Shown here piece by piece: positions 52,561 to 60,924 of a DNA stretch of 60,998 nucleotides (its first letter is position 1; every line of letters begins with the position of its first letter). Under the pieces are notes generated by a model. It had not been told where the DNA came from, did no database searches, and saw only the letters and a program-made list of their open reading frames with translations. This DNA is from Ruminococcus sp. (GTDB taxonomy: Bacteria; Bacillota; Clostridia; Oscillospirales; Acutalibacteraceae), in the NCBI GenBank assembly GCA_024403825.1, contig JAKSRB010000004.1, positions 1 to 60,998 on the forward strand. The letters are read 5' to 3'. The position numbers were made by a program, and so were the translations under genes.

Positions 52561-54177
52561 TTATTCTGCAATATTTAAGTTAAAAATATAGCTCATATCG
52601 ACATTAGAGCTTATGCCGTTGCAGTAGCCGTATTCTGTATATTGCCAAATATCACAGGGGACATCACATTTTCCGTCCCATTGTGCATTCCATAATGAAT
52701 ATTTTTTAATTACATCAAATTGCAAAGGATAATAGAATACCGAGGAGCTTGCATATATACCAGGTTTGTATCCTGCTGAACGGATTGTTTCACAAAAATT
52801 AGTTGCCATTTTTGTGTAATTGGTAGGGGACATATTATATATTGCTGGAGCATATTCTAAATCATAATATAACGGCAAATCAAGCTGTTTACCGCCAAGA
52901 CAATATAAACAGGCTTCTGCCTCTGCAAAAGCTTCATCTGCACTTGTGGCATAGCTGAACCAGTATGCTCCGACTTTTAATCCTGCGGCTTTCGCCTTGG
53001 CGTAATTTTCTTCAAATCTTGAGTCCTTCTGAAATAACTCACGCCCATAGCCTGCTCGTATAATTACATAGTCATATCCTGCCTGCTTTACAGCATTAAA
53101 ATCAACACTTGACTGACACCACGATACATCTAAACATTTTACGGTTGTTCCTGATACCGTAAATTTACAGGTGGCTGTTTTTCCGTTATATGTCTTGACG
53201 GTTACATATGATGTACCCTCCATTTGTGCCTTTACAATCAGTTTTCTGCCTGTCTGCTGTAATATTTTTATTACCTTGCTGTTTGATGATTCCCAATATA
53301 CTACACTTGAGGTTGAACCGCTGTTTGGCTGTTCAATAAGCGTAAATTCTTCTCCCACCTTTAAAGTTTCGCTTGAACTGTTAAGAGATACGCTGTCTGG
53401 CGGATTCATTACTTTGATTTTACATTCGACTCTCATTCCGTTGTACAAATTACAGTAAACTGATGTGGTTCCTACAGAATGGGCTGTGAATTCTCCAGTT
53501 TCGGAATTTACGGATGCAATTTCAGGATTATCACTTGAATACCACTTTTTATATGTAACACTATCCTCATCAACATAATCTTTTAGTGTAAATTTTTCAC
53601 CGATTCCGAGTGTAAAATCAGTCCTGTTCAAAGCTAATGATGTTGTAGAATTTCCAACTGTAACATTACAGGTTGCTGTTATGCCGTTTTGTGTTGTGCA
53701 GGCAATAATTGTCTGACCTTTTCCAACAGCTGTAATTGTGCCGTCATCTGAGATTTCTGCAACTTCACTATTACCAGTTATAAAACTAAGCGGACAATTA
53801 TCAACATCACAATCAATCTTTAATCTGTATTCTTCTCCTGTTCCGAGTGTTATGCTTGTTTTGTCCAATTCAAGATAGCTTGGTTCAGGAGGAATTTCTG
53901 TATTATCATCAATTCCGACAAGCATCTTCTGAATTTTGGTAGCATCGTTTATTGTGACAAATCCGTCTTCGTCAACATCTGCGTTAATATCAAAATTTTC
54001 CGGAGGCTCTTCAAGATTAACAAGCACCTTTTGTATTGTGGTAACATCAGTAATATTTACTACATCGTCATTATTTACATCGGCAGTTAATGCATTTGCA
54101 GAAATTACTGACAAGGCAAGTGTAGCGGATATTGCCGATAACACACCAATCTTTTTAATTAAATATGTAATTTTCAT
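52561..54177 (-). CDS. Secreted GH25 lysozyme with N-terminal dockerin and three Ig-like domains
   Basis: A 538-residue exported protein: signal peptide 1-30; a dockerin at about 31-90 with both calcium loops (DVNNDDVVNITDVTTIQ and DVDEDGFVTINDATKIQ); three bacterial Ig-like (BIG2) domains at about 98-173, 179-258 and 262-340; and a C-terminal GH25 domain (LDVSWCQSSVDF and YYDLEYAP). Dockerins are more often C-terminal and attached to carbohydrases; here one is joined to a peptidoglycan-cutting domain. It may be held on the surface by a cohesin, or the wall may be its substrate. Confidence 0.88.
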   Translation of the reverse strand: MKITYLIKKIGVLSAISATLALSVISANALTADVNNDDVVNITDVTTIQKVLVNLEEPPENFDINADVDEDGFVTINDATKIQKMLVGIDDNTEIPPEPSYLELDKTSITLGTGEEYRLKIDCDVDNCPLSFITGNSEVAEISDDGTITAVGKGQTIIACTTQNGITATCNVTVGNSTTSLALNRTDFTLGIGEKFTLKDYVDEDSVTYKKWYSSDNPEIASVNSETGEFTAHSVGTTSVYCNLYNGMRVECKIKVMNPPDSVSLNSSSETLKVGEEFTLIEQPNSGSTSSVVYWESSNSKVIKILQQTGRKLIVKAQMEGTSYVTVKTYNGKTATCKFTVSGTTVKCLDVSWCQSSVDFNAVKQAGYDYVIIRAGYGRELFQKDSRFEENYAKAKAAGLKVGAYWFSYATSADEAFAEAEACLYCLGGKQLDLPLYYDLEYAPAIYNMSPTNYTKMATNFCETIRSAGYKPGIYASSSVFYYPLQFDVIKKYSLWNAQWDGKCDVPCDIWQYTEYGYCNGISSNVDMSYIFNLNIAE

Positions 54178-54294
54178 TTTAACATCCTTTTTCTTATAAT
54201 TTTTAATTTTAACTATATTTTAACATTTTATTATAAATTTTTCAATAGTATTTATTGGAAAATCAGCAAATTTTAGTGTTATTTGTCATATTAA

Positions 54295-54990
54295 TTACAA
54301 GTTTGAGGAATTATCAAATTTTTTTCTGAGTGCTTTTAATGCTTTCGTTTCTATTCGGCTTACATATGAGCGTGATATGTTCAGTAGCTTTGCAACATTT
54401 TTCTGTGTCATTGGCTCTTTTCCGTTTAAACCATATCTGAGCGTTATTATTGTTTTTTCTCTTTCGTCAAGCTCCTCATTGATAAATTGCCCAAGCTTTT
54501 TACTATTTAATTTAAAATCAAGGTTGTCAATTATATTATCATCAACCGACATAATATCAAGTAAGGTCAGCGGGTTTCCGTCCTTGTCGGTATCTATGGT
54601 TTCATTCAGAGAAATATCCTGAGCAGATTTTTTTGCATATCTGAAATGCATAAGAATTTCATTTTCTATGCAGCGGCTTGCATATGAGCTTAATTTTATA
54701 TTTTTGTCAGGGTTGTATGTATTTATTGCTTTTATAAGCCCTATTGTTCCTATTGATACAAGGTCATCCTGTTCACTTTGAGTGCCGTAGTATTTTTTTA
54801 TGATATGTGCCACTAATCGCAAATTGTGTTCTACAAGAATGTTCCTTGCCTCAATATCTCCTTTAGCACTTCTTTCAAGATATTCATGCTCCTTTTTTTC
54901 AGACAGGGGTTTAGGGAAAGAACCACTTCCGCATACATGCAAGATAAAGAAACATAAATATTGTCCGAGAAAACCAATTAATTCTAACAT
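54295..54990 (-). CDS. sigK: RNA polymerase sigma factor SigK (late mother-cell sporulation)
   Basis: A 231-residue sigma-70 member. The start (ELIGFLGQYLCFFILHV...FPKPLSEKKEHEYLE) matches the pro-sequence and region 1.2 of pro-SigK, and NLRLVAHIIKKYY, DDLVSIGTIGLIKAI and the region 4 helix-turn-helix SRSYVSRIETKALKALRK follow. It directs late spore coat and maturation genes. The gene is whole and not split by a skin-like element. GGGAGTGG precedes the ATG at 54990; an in-frame TTG lies upstream at 55008. Confidence 0.92.
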   Translation of the reverse strand: MLELIGFLGQYLCFFILHVCGSGSFPKPLSEKKEHEYLERSAKGDIEARNILVEHNLRLVAHIIKKYYGTQSEQDDLVSIGTIGLIKAINTYNPDKNIKLSSYASRCIENEILMHFRYAKKSAQDISLNETIDTDKDGNPLTLLDIMSVDDNIIDNLDFKLNSKKLGQFINEELDEREKTIITLRYGLNGKEPMTQKNVAKLLNISRSYVSRIETKALKALRKKFDNSSNL

Positions 54991-55067
54991 AATAAAATCC
55001 ACTCCCAAATTTATTTATTAAATCTTATTCGGAAAAGTGCGGAGATTTGCCTGTACAAAATTAAAAC

Positions 55068-55096
55068 TTGATAATAAATTCATAATGTATTATACT
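55068..55096 (+). promoter_or_regulatory. Promoter of the exonuclease III gene
   Basis: TTGATA (55068-55073), 17 bp, TATACT (55091-55096), 66 bp before the ATG and divergent from sigK. Confidence 0.7.
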
Positions 55097-55162
55097 AAGA
55101 ACAGTATAATGAAACTGTGTTTTATTGGAGTTAATTATATTTTGAAGCAAGGAGTGTTTATA

Positions 55163-55921
55163 ATGAAGAAATTTATTTCGTGGAATGTCAATGGCTTGCG
55201 TGCGTGTGTCACAAAGGGATTTTTAGAGTATTTCAAGGAAGTTGATGCAGATATTTTCTGTTTGCAGGAAACAAAACTACAAGAGGGTCAAATTGACCTT
55301 GATTTGGAGGGATATTATCAGTACTGGAATTATGCAGATAAAAAAGGATACTCAGGAACAGCAATATTTACTAAGGAAAAGCCGATTTCTGTCGCTTATG
55401 GAATTGGCATAGATGAACACGACCACGAGGGACGAGTTATTACAGCAGAATATGATAACTATTATTTTGTAACCTGTTATACACCAAATTCACAGAATGA
55501 GCTTAAAAGGCTTGATTATAGAATGAAATGGGAAGATGATTTCAAAGGGTATCTCAAAAAGCTTGAGGAGAAAAAGCCAGTAATAATCTGTGGTGATCTT
55601 AATGTAGCACATACGGAAATAGATTTGAAAAATCCGAAAACAAATCGAAAAAATGCAGGCTTTACTGATGAAGAAAGAGGGAAGATGACAGCATTATTAA
55701 ATGATAATTTTATAGATACATGGAGATATTTTAATCCAGATACTACAGGTGTATATTCGTGGTGGTCATATCGCTTTAAAGCAAGAGAGAAAAATTCAGG
55801 CTGGCGTATAGATTATTTTATAGTATCTGAGAGTTTAAGAGAAAACCTTGTTAGTGCGGATATTCATACAAATATATTAGGGTCAGACCATTGCCCAGTT
55901 GAGCTTGTAATTGATAATTAA
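55163..55921 (+). CDS. Exodeoxyribonuclease III / AP endonuclease
   Basis: Cuts DNA 5' of abasic sites in base-excision repair and removes 3' blocks. The 252 residues carry [33 protein letters not shown] and the C-terminal GSDHCPVEL, all metal or catalytic motifs of the Xth/ExoA family. AAGGAG lies before the ATG at 55163; a frame extending to 55037 has no site. Divergent from sigK. Confidence 0.95.
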   Translation: MKKFISWNVNGLRACVTKGFLEYFKEVDADIFCLQETKLQEGQIDLDLEGYYQYWNYADKKGYSGTAIFTKEKPISVAYGIGIDEHDHEGRVITAEYDNYYFVTCYTPNSQNELKRLDYRMKWEDDFKGYLKKLEEKKPVIICGDLNVAHTEIDLKNPKTNRKNAGFTDEERGKMTALLNDNFIDTWRYFNPDTTGVYSWWSYRFKAREKNSGWRIDYFIVSESLRENLVSADIHTNILGSDHCPVELVIDN

Positions 55922-56036
55922 ATATCACCATATCACAGAAAATATCAGTAAAAATATATTAGAAAAACTGTTAATAAATACCAAACGATAAATAATTATT
56001 CAGTAAAATTTATGCAATATAATTTACGAAAAATTA

Positions 56037-56065
56037 TTGTAAAATCAATAAAATTATTGTATAAT
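56037..56065 (+). promoter_or_regulatory. Promoter of the second surface protein gene
   Basis: TTGTAA (56037-56042), 17 bp, TATAAT (56060-56065), 51 bp before the ATG. Confidence 0.7.
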
Positions 56066-56116
56066 TTTAATACTGAAGGTATAGTTCAGTATTAATTATT
56101 TCGGAGGATATTAAAA

Positions 56117-57208
56117 ATGTTCAAAAAATTATCAAGCGTTATGCTTGCTGCAACATTAATTGCGGGTGCAGTTTCAACTGCAAGTGCTGCAGAGGTAGAA
56201 GTATCAGAAAACGAGGTTGCAGCAAACGAATCATCAGAAATTTCAGCAGACAGCTCATCAGAGGTTGGCTCAACTGACGGCATTTTCTATTTTGATGTAG
56301 CAAGCTGTGGTTGGAAAAATTATGCAGACAGTAATAAAAACAGTATTTTCTGTCATATTTATAGCTGTGACGGAGCTGGAAACTGGACAGCATGGCAGTC
56401 AAAGGGTGAAAAGTGTAAGTACGATTCAGAAACAGGTATTGCTACATACGATATTCAGACAGGTATTGCAAAGGGTGCAGATGATTTGAATAATCTTACT
56501 TCAGACAGTAAGTATCTTATTATGTTCAGCACAGGTGCAGGTTCAGAAACTTATCCAATTCTTATGAATACATCATGCTATGGTGATACTGTAATGGCTC
56601 TTGACGGTACAACAATGTATGAAAACAATGTTGACTCAGAAAAGAAATCACTTGCTATGAAGTGGAAGAACAGCAGTCTTGGTGCAGCTAAAACTATCAC
56701 ATCAACAGGTAAAATTCAGGGTGATTCACTTGCTTATGGTGAAACAGATTCAACTGTATTAGCATCTTATGTTATTGCTTATTACAATGATGCAGATAAA
56801 CTCAATGTTGACCTTGTAAAGGGACTTCTTAAAAACCTTAATGTTACAGCTTCTTCTCTTATGAATGATGTAGCTTATAAGAATAACGAAGGTGTCAAGG
56901 CTGGTAAAATTTCTCAGGATGATGCTGATGCTATCAATAAGGCAGCTCAGGAATTATGCAAAAAAGTATTTGAGGAAGATGTTACTATTCCTCCAGAACC
57001 AACTAAACAGTCAGGTTCAAATACAACAAATGGTAATTCTTCATCAAACTCTTCTAATTCATCAAAAACATCATCTTCTTCAAAGACCTCAACAACCTCT
57101 AATACAGTAAGTTCAGGTCAGGACTCAACAATGGCTGTATTAGTAAGCGGTGTAATGCTTGCAGCAGCAGGTGTATTATTCCTTTCAAGAAAGAAAAGAG
57201 AGTTTTAA
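56117..57208 (+). CDS. Anchored surface protein, Ruminococcus type
   Basis: A 363-residue secreted protein. Residues 1-25 are a signal peptide ending ASAAE; about 55-200 form an aromatic-rich domain (FYFDVASCGWKNY, FCHIYSCDGAGNW, AWQSKGEKC) that recalls a carbohydrate-binding fold; about 200-295 are helical; a Ser/Asn/Thr linker follows; then one membrane helix and the tail RKKREF. The last 30 residues parallel those of the 11452 protein, so both probably share an anchoring route. Function is not established; starch or glycan binding is possible. GGAGG lies 9 bp before the ATG. Confidence 0.72.
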   Translation: MFKKLSSVMLAATLIAGAVSTASAAEVEVSENEVAANESSEISADSSSEVGSTDGIFYFDVASCGWKNYADSNKNSIFCHIYSCDGAGNWTAWQSKGEKCKYDSETGIATYDIQTGIAKGADDLNNLTSDSKYLIMFSTGAGSETYPILMNTSCYGDTVMALDGTTMYENNVDSEKKSLAMKWKNSSLGAAKTITSTGKIQGDSLAYGETDSTVLASYVIAYYNDADKLNVDLVKGLLKNLNVTASSLMNDVAYKNNEGVKAGKISQDDADAINKAAQELCKKVFEEDVTIPPEPTKQSGSNTTNGNSSSNSSNSSKTSSSSKTSTTSNTVSSGQDSTMAVLVSGVMLAAAGVLFLSRKKREF

Positions 57209-57240
57209 TTTACAGCACACTAAGTAAATAAAGCAAAAAT

Positions 57241-57276
57241 GGAGTACTCACTAAAATAAGGTGAGTACTCCTTTTT
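57241..57276 (+). terminator. Strong intrinsic terminator
   Basis: An 11-bp perfect stem GGAGTACTCAC / GTGAGTACTCC (57241-57251 with 57261-57271) followed by TTTTT. Confidence 0.92.
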
Positions 57277-57293
57277 GATATGAATATAAAAAT

Positions 57294-57344
57294 GGACTGC
57301 GAAAATGAAATTATATAAATAACATTTTCACAGTCCTTTTTAAA
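57294..57344. terminator. Hairpin, copy 3 of the repeated element
   Basis: A 14-bp stem with one imperfect pair, GGACTGCGAAAATG / CATTTTCACAGTCC (57294-57307 with 57323-57336), then TTTT. It lies between convergent genes. Confidence 0.75.
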
Positions 57345-57361
57345 TTTTTATAACTGATTAA

Positions 57362-58591
57362 TTATTCAGAAATGCTTTCATTAAGATTATTTTCAGTTTC
57401 CTGCTGGTTAGCTATATTGTTTTCTAAAAGCTTTTGTCCGTCCTCAATTCGTTTGCCTCTTGTAAGGAATGAGAATGGCGAGGAGATGAGCAGAGTTGCA
57501 TAGTAGCTTATAAATCTCCACATTAATATGGCTGGTTTGATTTTACTTACATTTCCTATTTCAAAAAACTGGCTGAAATACATTGTAAATGCAAGCTCAG
57601 CTCCACCAGATGCTCCGGGCAATGGCACAAGATTTGATGTGAAGATTACAAATGACTGAATACATACAAAATCTGCAAAATTACCTGTAGCAACTCCATT
57701 TGCGTTTGCTATTTGTGGCATTCCAAATGATATGTAAATAAAAAATGGTACTGCCATTACGCATAAAACCTGAAAGAATACCATTAGATATGTGAAAATC
57801 AGCAGTTTTTTGTTTCCTATCAGCACCTTGTTATAGCTATGAAATGTGTCAACCTCTGATTGGATTTTTTTAATTTTTCCGTCTGGATTTTTTATGAATT
57901 TCAGCTTATGCATTATGTAGCTGACAAATTTCATAATTGAGTTGGTTAATCTTTTATTAAAGGATATTATTAGAAATCCTGCGGTAACTGATAGCTGAAA
58001 CAGCAATCCGAGTACGATAAATGCTGATGACCAGAAATTTGTAAATGCACTTTTGAATAAATCAAATCGTGTTATTACTGAATATATGCTGAATAATGCT
58101 GTCATTATCTGATATACTATAAATTTTTGTGTCATACACGCTGAGCCAAATCCTACGCTTATCCTCATTTTAGAGAGCAGATATAACTGCATAGGCTGTC
58201 CGCCTGTGCTTGACGGAGTTACTGCTGAAAAGAATATACCAACAAATGCAACCTTTATAGCATCTAAAAAGCGAAAGCTTTTGAATTGCGTTCGTACAAT
58301 AAAAAATGTTACAACCGAATCAATTAATATATTTGCTTCATAAACCAAAAGAGCTATTAATAACCAAAAAAGATTTAGTCCATCGTGTTTGGACAGCAGG
58401 TCAATCATACCGTCCTCGGAAACGCAAAAATAAACTAACAGATATGCGGTCATTATTGCAACTACAATATTAAGAACAAGAGTTACACTGATTTTACCAT
58501 TTTTCTGACCTATAAATTTACCCAAATTCTCCCTTCTTTCTTTGATTTTTCTTTGAAAATTTGTAAGTGTATATATTACAATATGATACAT
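57362..58591 (-). CDS. Flippase-like membrane protein (LPG synthase TM / YbhN family)
   Basis: A 409-residue protein with about eight membrane helices and the family pattern FVGIFFSAVTPSSTGGQPMQLYLL and NLVPLPGASGGAELAFTMYF. Relatives include the membrane half of lysyl-phosphatidylglycerol synthase (MprF) and uncharacterised flippase-like proteins; the catalytic synthase half is absent. The ATG at 58591 has no clear ribosome-binding site; AGAAGG lies 6 bp before an in-frame TTG at 58525, which may be the true start. Confidence 0.85.
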   Translation of the reverse strand: MYHIVIYTLTNFQRKIKERRENLGKFIGQKNGKISVTLVLNIVVAIMTAYLLVYFCVSEDGMIDLLSKHDGLNLFWLLIALLVYEANILIDSVVTFFIVRTQFKSFRFLDAIKVAFVGIFFSAVTPSSTGGQPMQLYLLSKMRISVGFGSACMTQKFIVYQIMTALFSIYSVITRFDLFKSAFTNFWSSAFIVLGLLFQLSVTAGFLIISFNKRLTNSIMKFVSYIMHKLKFIKNPDGKIKKIQSEVDTFHSYNKVLIGNKKLLIFTYLMVFFQVLCVMAVPFFIYISFGMPQIANANGVATGNFADFVCIQSFVIFTSNLVPLPGASGGAELAFTMYFSQFFEIGNVSKIKPAILMWRFISYYATLLISSPFSFLTRGKRIEDGQKLLENNIANQQETENNLNESISE

Positions 58592-58673
58592 AATTTTTTA
58601 AAAAAAATCAATAGCTATAATACATTTTTTAAATGTTTTGTTTTCTGACACATATTTTTCAGTTTTTGTTCAC

Positions 58674-58702
58674 TTGTAAATCTTGGTCGAATATGATATA
58701 AT
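58674..58702 (+). promoter_or_regulatory. Promoter of the 58734 gene pair
   Basis: TTGTAA (58674-58679), 17 bp, TATAAT (58697-58702), 31 bp before the ATG. Confidence 0.7.
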
Positions 58703-58733
58703 TATTAAAAATTTGCTTTATTGTGGTGGATAA

Positions 58734-59189
58734 ATGGATATTTTGAGTAATTTAAAAACTTTGATAAATTTGTATGGCTTGATTTTTGCTTTGGTTCTGA
58801 CCGTTCCTTATGCTGTGTTTTTAAGAAATAATGGCGGACTTGAAAATTTAGTGAGTAATAAAGGTATGTTACTAATTGAGCGTATTGGAAAATTTTGCAG
58901 TATTTTTCTTATGATTGTTAATTTAGGAATACTTGAATCAGGCTTTACTGCTCCTATTATGGAAAAATTTTATTTATTGTCCTGCTCGGCAGTTTCTTTT
59001 ATTTATTTGTTGCTGTGGCTTGCTTTCTTTAAGAAGAAAAATAACAGGCGTCTTGCTTATGCTCTGGGCATAATCGCTGGTTTTATCGTTATTTATACTG
59101 GTTTATTGCAGGTTCGACCATTGCTCTTACTGTCAGGAATAACCTTCCTTATAGGTGAAGTTTATGTTATTGGCAAAGTTATTAAATAG
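58734..59189 (+). CDS. Hypothetical small membrane protein
   Basis: Not recognised. The 151-residue product has about five hydrophobic helices (about 12-30, 47-67, 77-98, 105-122, 126-147) with a basic KKKNNRR loop in the middle. It lies 18 bp before a CBS-domain gene and probably shares its transcript. A transporter or signalling role in partnership with the CBS protein is possible but unsupported. Confidence 0.75.
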   Translation: MDILSNLKTLINLYGLIFALVLTVPYAVFLRNNGGLENLVSNKGMLLIERIGKFCSIFLMIVNLGILESGFTAPIMEKFYLLSCSAVSFIYLLLWLAFFKKKNNRRLAYALGIIAGFIVIYTGLLQVRPLLLLSGITFLIGEVYVIGKVIK

Positions 59190-59207
59190 ATTGAGGATTG
59201 AATTTAG

Positions 59208-59606
59208 ATGAATGTTTTGAAATTGTTAAAACCAAAGGAAACTGTAAAGTTTATTTATGATAGGAATACCCTCCGTCAGGGGCTTGAAAAAATGAAGGCT
59301 CATAGCTATACCGCTATTCCGGTTATTTCAAAGGACGGTAAATATGTTGGTACTGTTAGCGAGGGAGATTTTTTATATTATATACTTGACAGGCGTTCTG
59401 AGGGAATTGAAGGTCAGGAAAAGTTTTATGTTTATGAGATTATCAGGAAAGGCTTTAATTCTGCGGTAAGAATTGATGTTAAAATGGACGAGCTTTTGCA
59501 AAGGGCTATGGTTCAGAATTTTATTCCTGTAACAGATGATTTCGGTGTTTTTATCGGTATTGTTACCAGACAGGATATTATAAAGTATTTTATTAATATA
59601 AATTAA
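59208..59606 (+). CDS. CBS domain pair protein
   Basis: A 132-residue cytosolic protein made of two CBS motifs (about 8-60 and 75-132; SYTAIPVISKDGKYVGTVSEGDFL and NFIPVTDDFGVFIGIVTRQDII). CBS pairs bind adenine nucleotides or similar ligands and act as energy or nucleotide sensors. No enzyme or channel domain is attached. It is co-transcribed with the membrane protein upstream. Confidence 0.9.
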   Translation: MNVLKLLKPKETVKFIYDRNTLRQGLEKMKAHSYTAIPVISKDGKYVGTVSEGDFLYYILDRRSEGIEGQEKFYVYEIIRKGFNSAVRIDVKMDELLQRAMVQNFIPVTDDFGVFIGIVTRQDIIKYFININ

Positions 59607-59617
59607 TAATAAAAAAT

Positions 59618-59666
59618 AACACAGTCAAAAACTAACATTTAAGGAAGTTCTTGACTGTGTTGTTTT
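59618..59666. terminator. Bidirectional terminator
   Basis: An 11-bp perfect outer stem (59618-59628 with 59651-59661), T-tract on both sides, between the convergent CBS and FTR-like genes. Confidence 0.85.
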
Positions 59667-59702
59667 ATCTGATAAAACTTATTAAAGGCTATTATAAAAG
59701 TA

Positions 59703-59909
59703 TTATTTCTTTTTGTAATACAACATACAATGACAATAACCCTCAAATTCAGGGTCAGCTATTTTTTCTTTGAAATCCTCACACATACATTTTGTTGCTG
59801 GACTTTTTACAAGCATACAGGGACAATATCCACCTGTGCGTTTCAAGCCTTCTCTTATTTTTGTTACTATTTCTTTGTTTTCGTTTAACTCGATTTTCAC
59901 TTTACTCAC
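59703..59909 (-). CDS. Ferredoxin-thioredoxin reductase catalytic-domain-like protein
   Basis: A 68-residue protein with six cysteines in the FTR catalytic-chain order: CPC (C29, C31), CMC (C41, C43) and CHC (C59, C61). In the known enzyme four of these hold a [4Fe-4S] cluster and two form the active disulfide that reduces thioredoxin. The spacing (X9 and X15) differs from that of plant and cyanobacterial FTR. The GTG start at 59909 has AGGAG 5 bp upstream and overlaps the thioredoxin gene by 8 bp, so the two are translationally coupled. Confidence 0.85.
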   Translation of the reverse strand: MSKVKIELNENKEIVTKIREGLKRTGGYCPCMLVKSPATKCMCEDFKEKIADPEFEGYCHCMLYYKKK

Positions 59910-60237
59910 TTTTTCTCCTGCGTTTAATGTTTTTGATTAGTATTTTTGTTAGCTCTGTTTTAGATTTAATACCAATAACTGTATCAATGCATTTTCCCTT
60001 ATAAAATATTTTTATGTTTGGAATGGAATTAATTTTATATGTTTTTGCAAGATGATTATTGTTATCAACATTGACTTTATAGAACCTATATTCCTTGAAA
60101 TCATCCTGTAGTGAATTTAGTATAGGGGAGAGCATTTTGCAAGGTGTACACCAATCGGCATAAAAATCAACAAGTACTAAGTCAGGTGATTTTATTACTT
60201 TAGTATAAAATTCTTCTTCGTAAATTTCTGAAATCAT
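59902..60237 (-). CDS. Thioredoxin with WCTPC active site
   Basis: A 111-residue thioredoxin-fold protein: FYADWCTPCKM gives the redox pair C30 and C33, and SIPNIKIF contains the cis-Pro. The Gly of the usual WCGPC is replaced by Thr. The C-terminus ends in a basic KNIKRRRKSE. Its coupling to the FTR-like gene suggests that it is reduced from ferredoxin rather than by NADPH-thioredoxin reductase. Confidence 0.92.
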   Translation of the reverse strand: MISEIYEEEFYTKVIKSPDLVLVDFYADWCTPCKMLSPILNSLQDDFKEYRFYKVNVDNNNHLAKTYKINSIPNIKIFYKGKCIDTVIGIKSKTELTKILIKNIKRRRKSE

Positions 60238-60420
60238 TATATCACCTTGTAATTTACAAATATACTATATAAGTATATATTAACATATTTTTTATAAAAA
60301 TCAATACCAAATATTAATTTTATTTTTAATAATATTAATATAATTATAGATAAGATGACTTAAATTGATTTTTTGTGGTTATATCTTAATACAATTATTG
60401 TTGTTTCATTGAGAAAATAA
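60238..60420. other. AT-rich intergenic stretch, no gene
   Basis: Nothing recognisable other than short A/T tracts; the promoter of the thioredoxin/FTR pair presumably lies near 60250-60300 on the minus strand but no clear hexamer pair was found. Confidence 0.5.
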
Positions 60421-60461
60421 TAAACACTATTTAAAAACAGCATAATTTTAAATAGTGTTTA
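60421..60461 (-). terminator. AT-rich hairpin after rnhA
   Basis: A 15-bp perfect stem (60421-60435 with 60447-60461) followed on the minus strand by a T-rich stretch, 26 bp beyond the rnhA stop. Confidence 0.7.
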
Positions 60462-60486
60462 TATAAATGATGGTATTTAATTTTAA

Positions 60487-60924
60487 TTAATAGTATTTTT
60501 TGGCAGCCTCTACAGCCAATCTGTCGCATCTTTCATTCTCAGGATGTCCTGCATGTCCTTTTACCCAGTTTACTGTAACATTATGTATGTCGCATAGCTT
60601 CAATAATTTATCCCAAAGCTCAGGATTTAATGCAGGGTCTTTTTTATTTCTCATCCAGCCATTTGCTTTCCACTTTTTTGCCCAGCCAAGCTTTAAGGCA
60701 TTACATACATATTGTGAATCGCTGTATAATATTACATCGCAGGGTTCTTTTAGCTGTGCTAATGCATATATTACTGCGGATAGCTCCATTCGGTTGTTGG
60801 TTGTGTTTGCCTCTCCGCCTGATAGTTCTTTTTCAAAGCCGTTGAATCTTAAAATTGCTCCCCAGCCACCTGGTCCGGGATTTCCGCTGCATGCTCCGTC
60901 TGTAAAAATTTCTACTTGTTTCAA
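60487..60924 (-). CDS. rnhA: Ribonuclease HI
   Basis: Degrades the RNA strand of RNA-DNA hybrids. The 145 residues have all four catalytic acids: D8 ([16 protein letters not shown]), E48 (NRMELSA), D70 (YSDSQYV) and the C-terminal Asp in [10 protein letters not shown], plus the substrate-binding [10 protein letters not shown] loop. The length and basic handle region fit the E. coli type. AAAAGGAG precedes the ATG. Confidence 0.97.
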   Translation of the reverse strand: MKQVEIFTDGACSGNPGPGGWGAILRFNGFEKELSGGEANTTNNRMELSAVIYALAQLKEPCDVILYSDSQYVCNALKLGWAKKWKANGWMRNKKDPALNPELWDKLLKLCDIHNVTVNWVKGHAGHPENERCDRLAVEAAKKYY

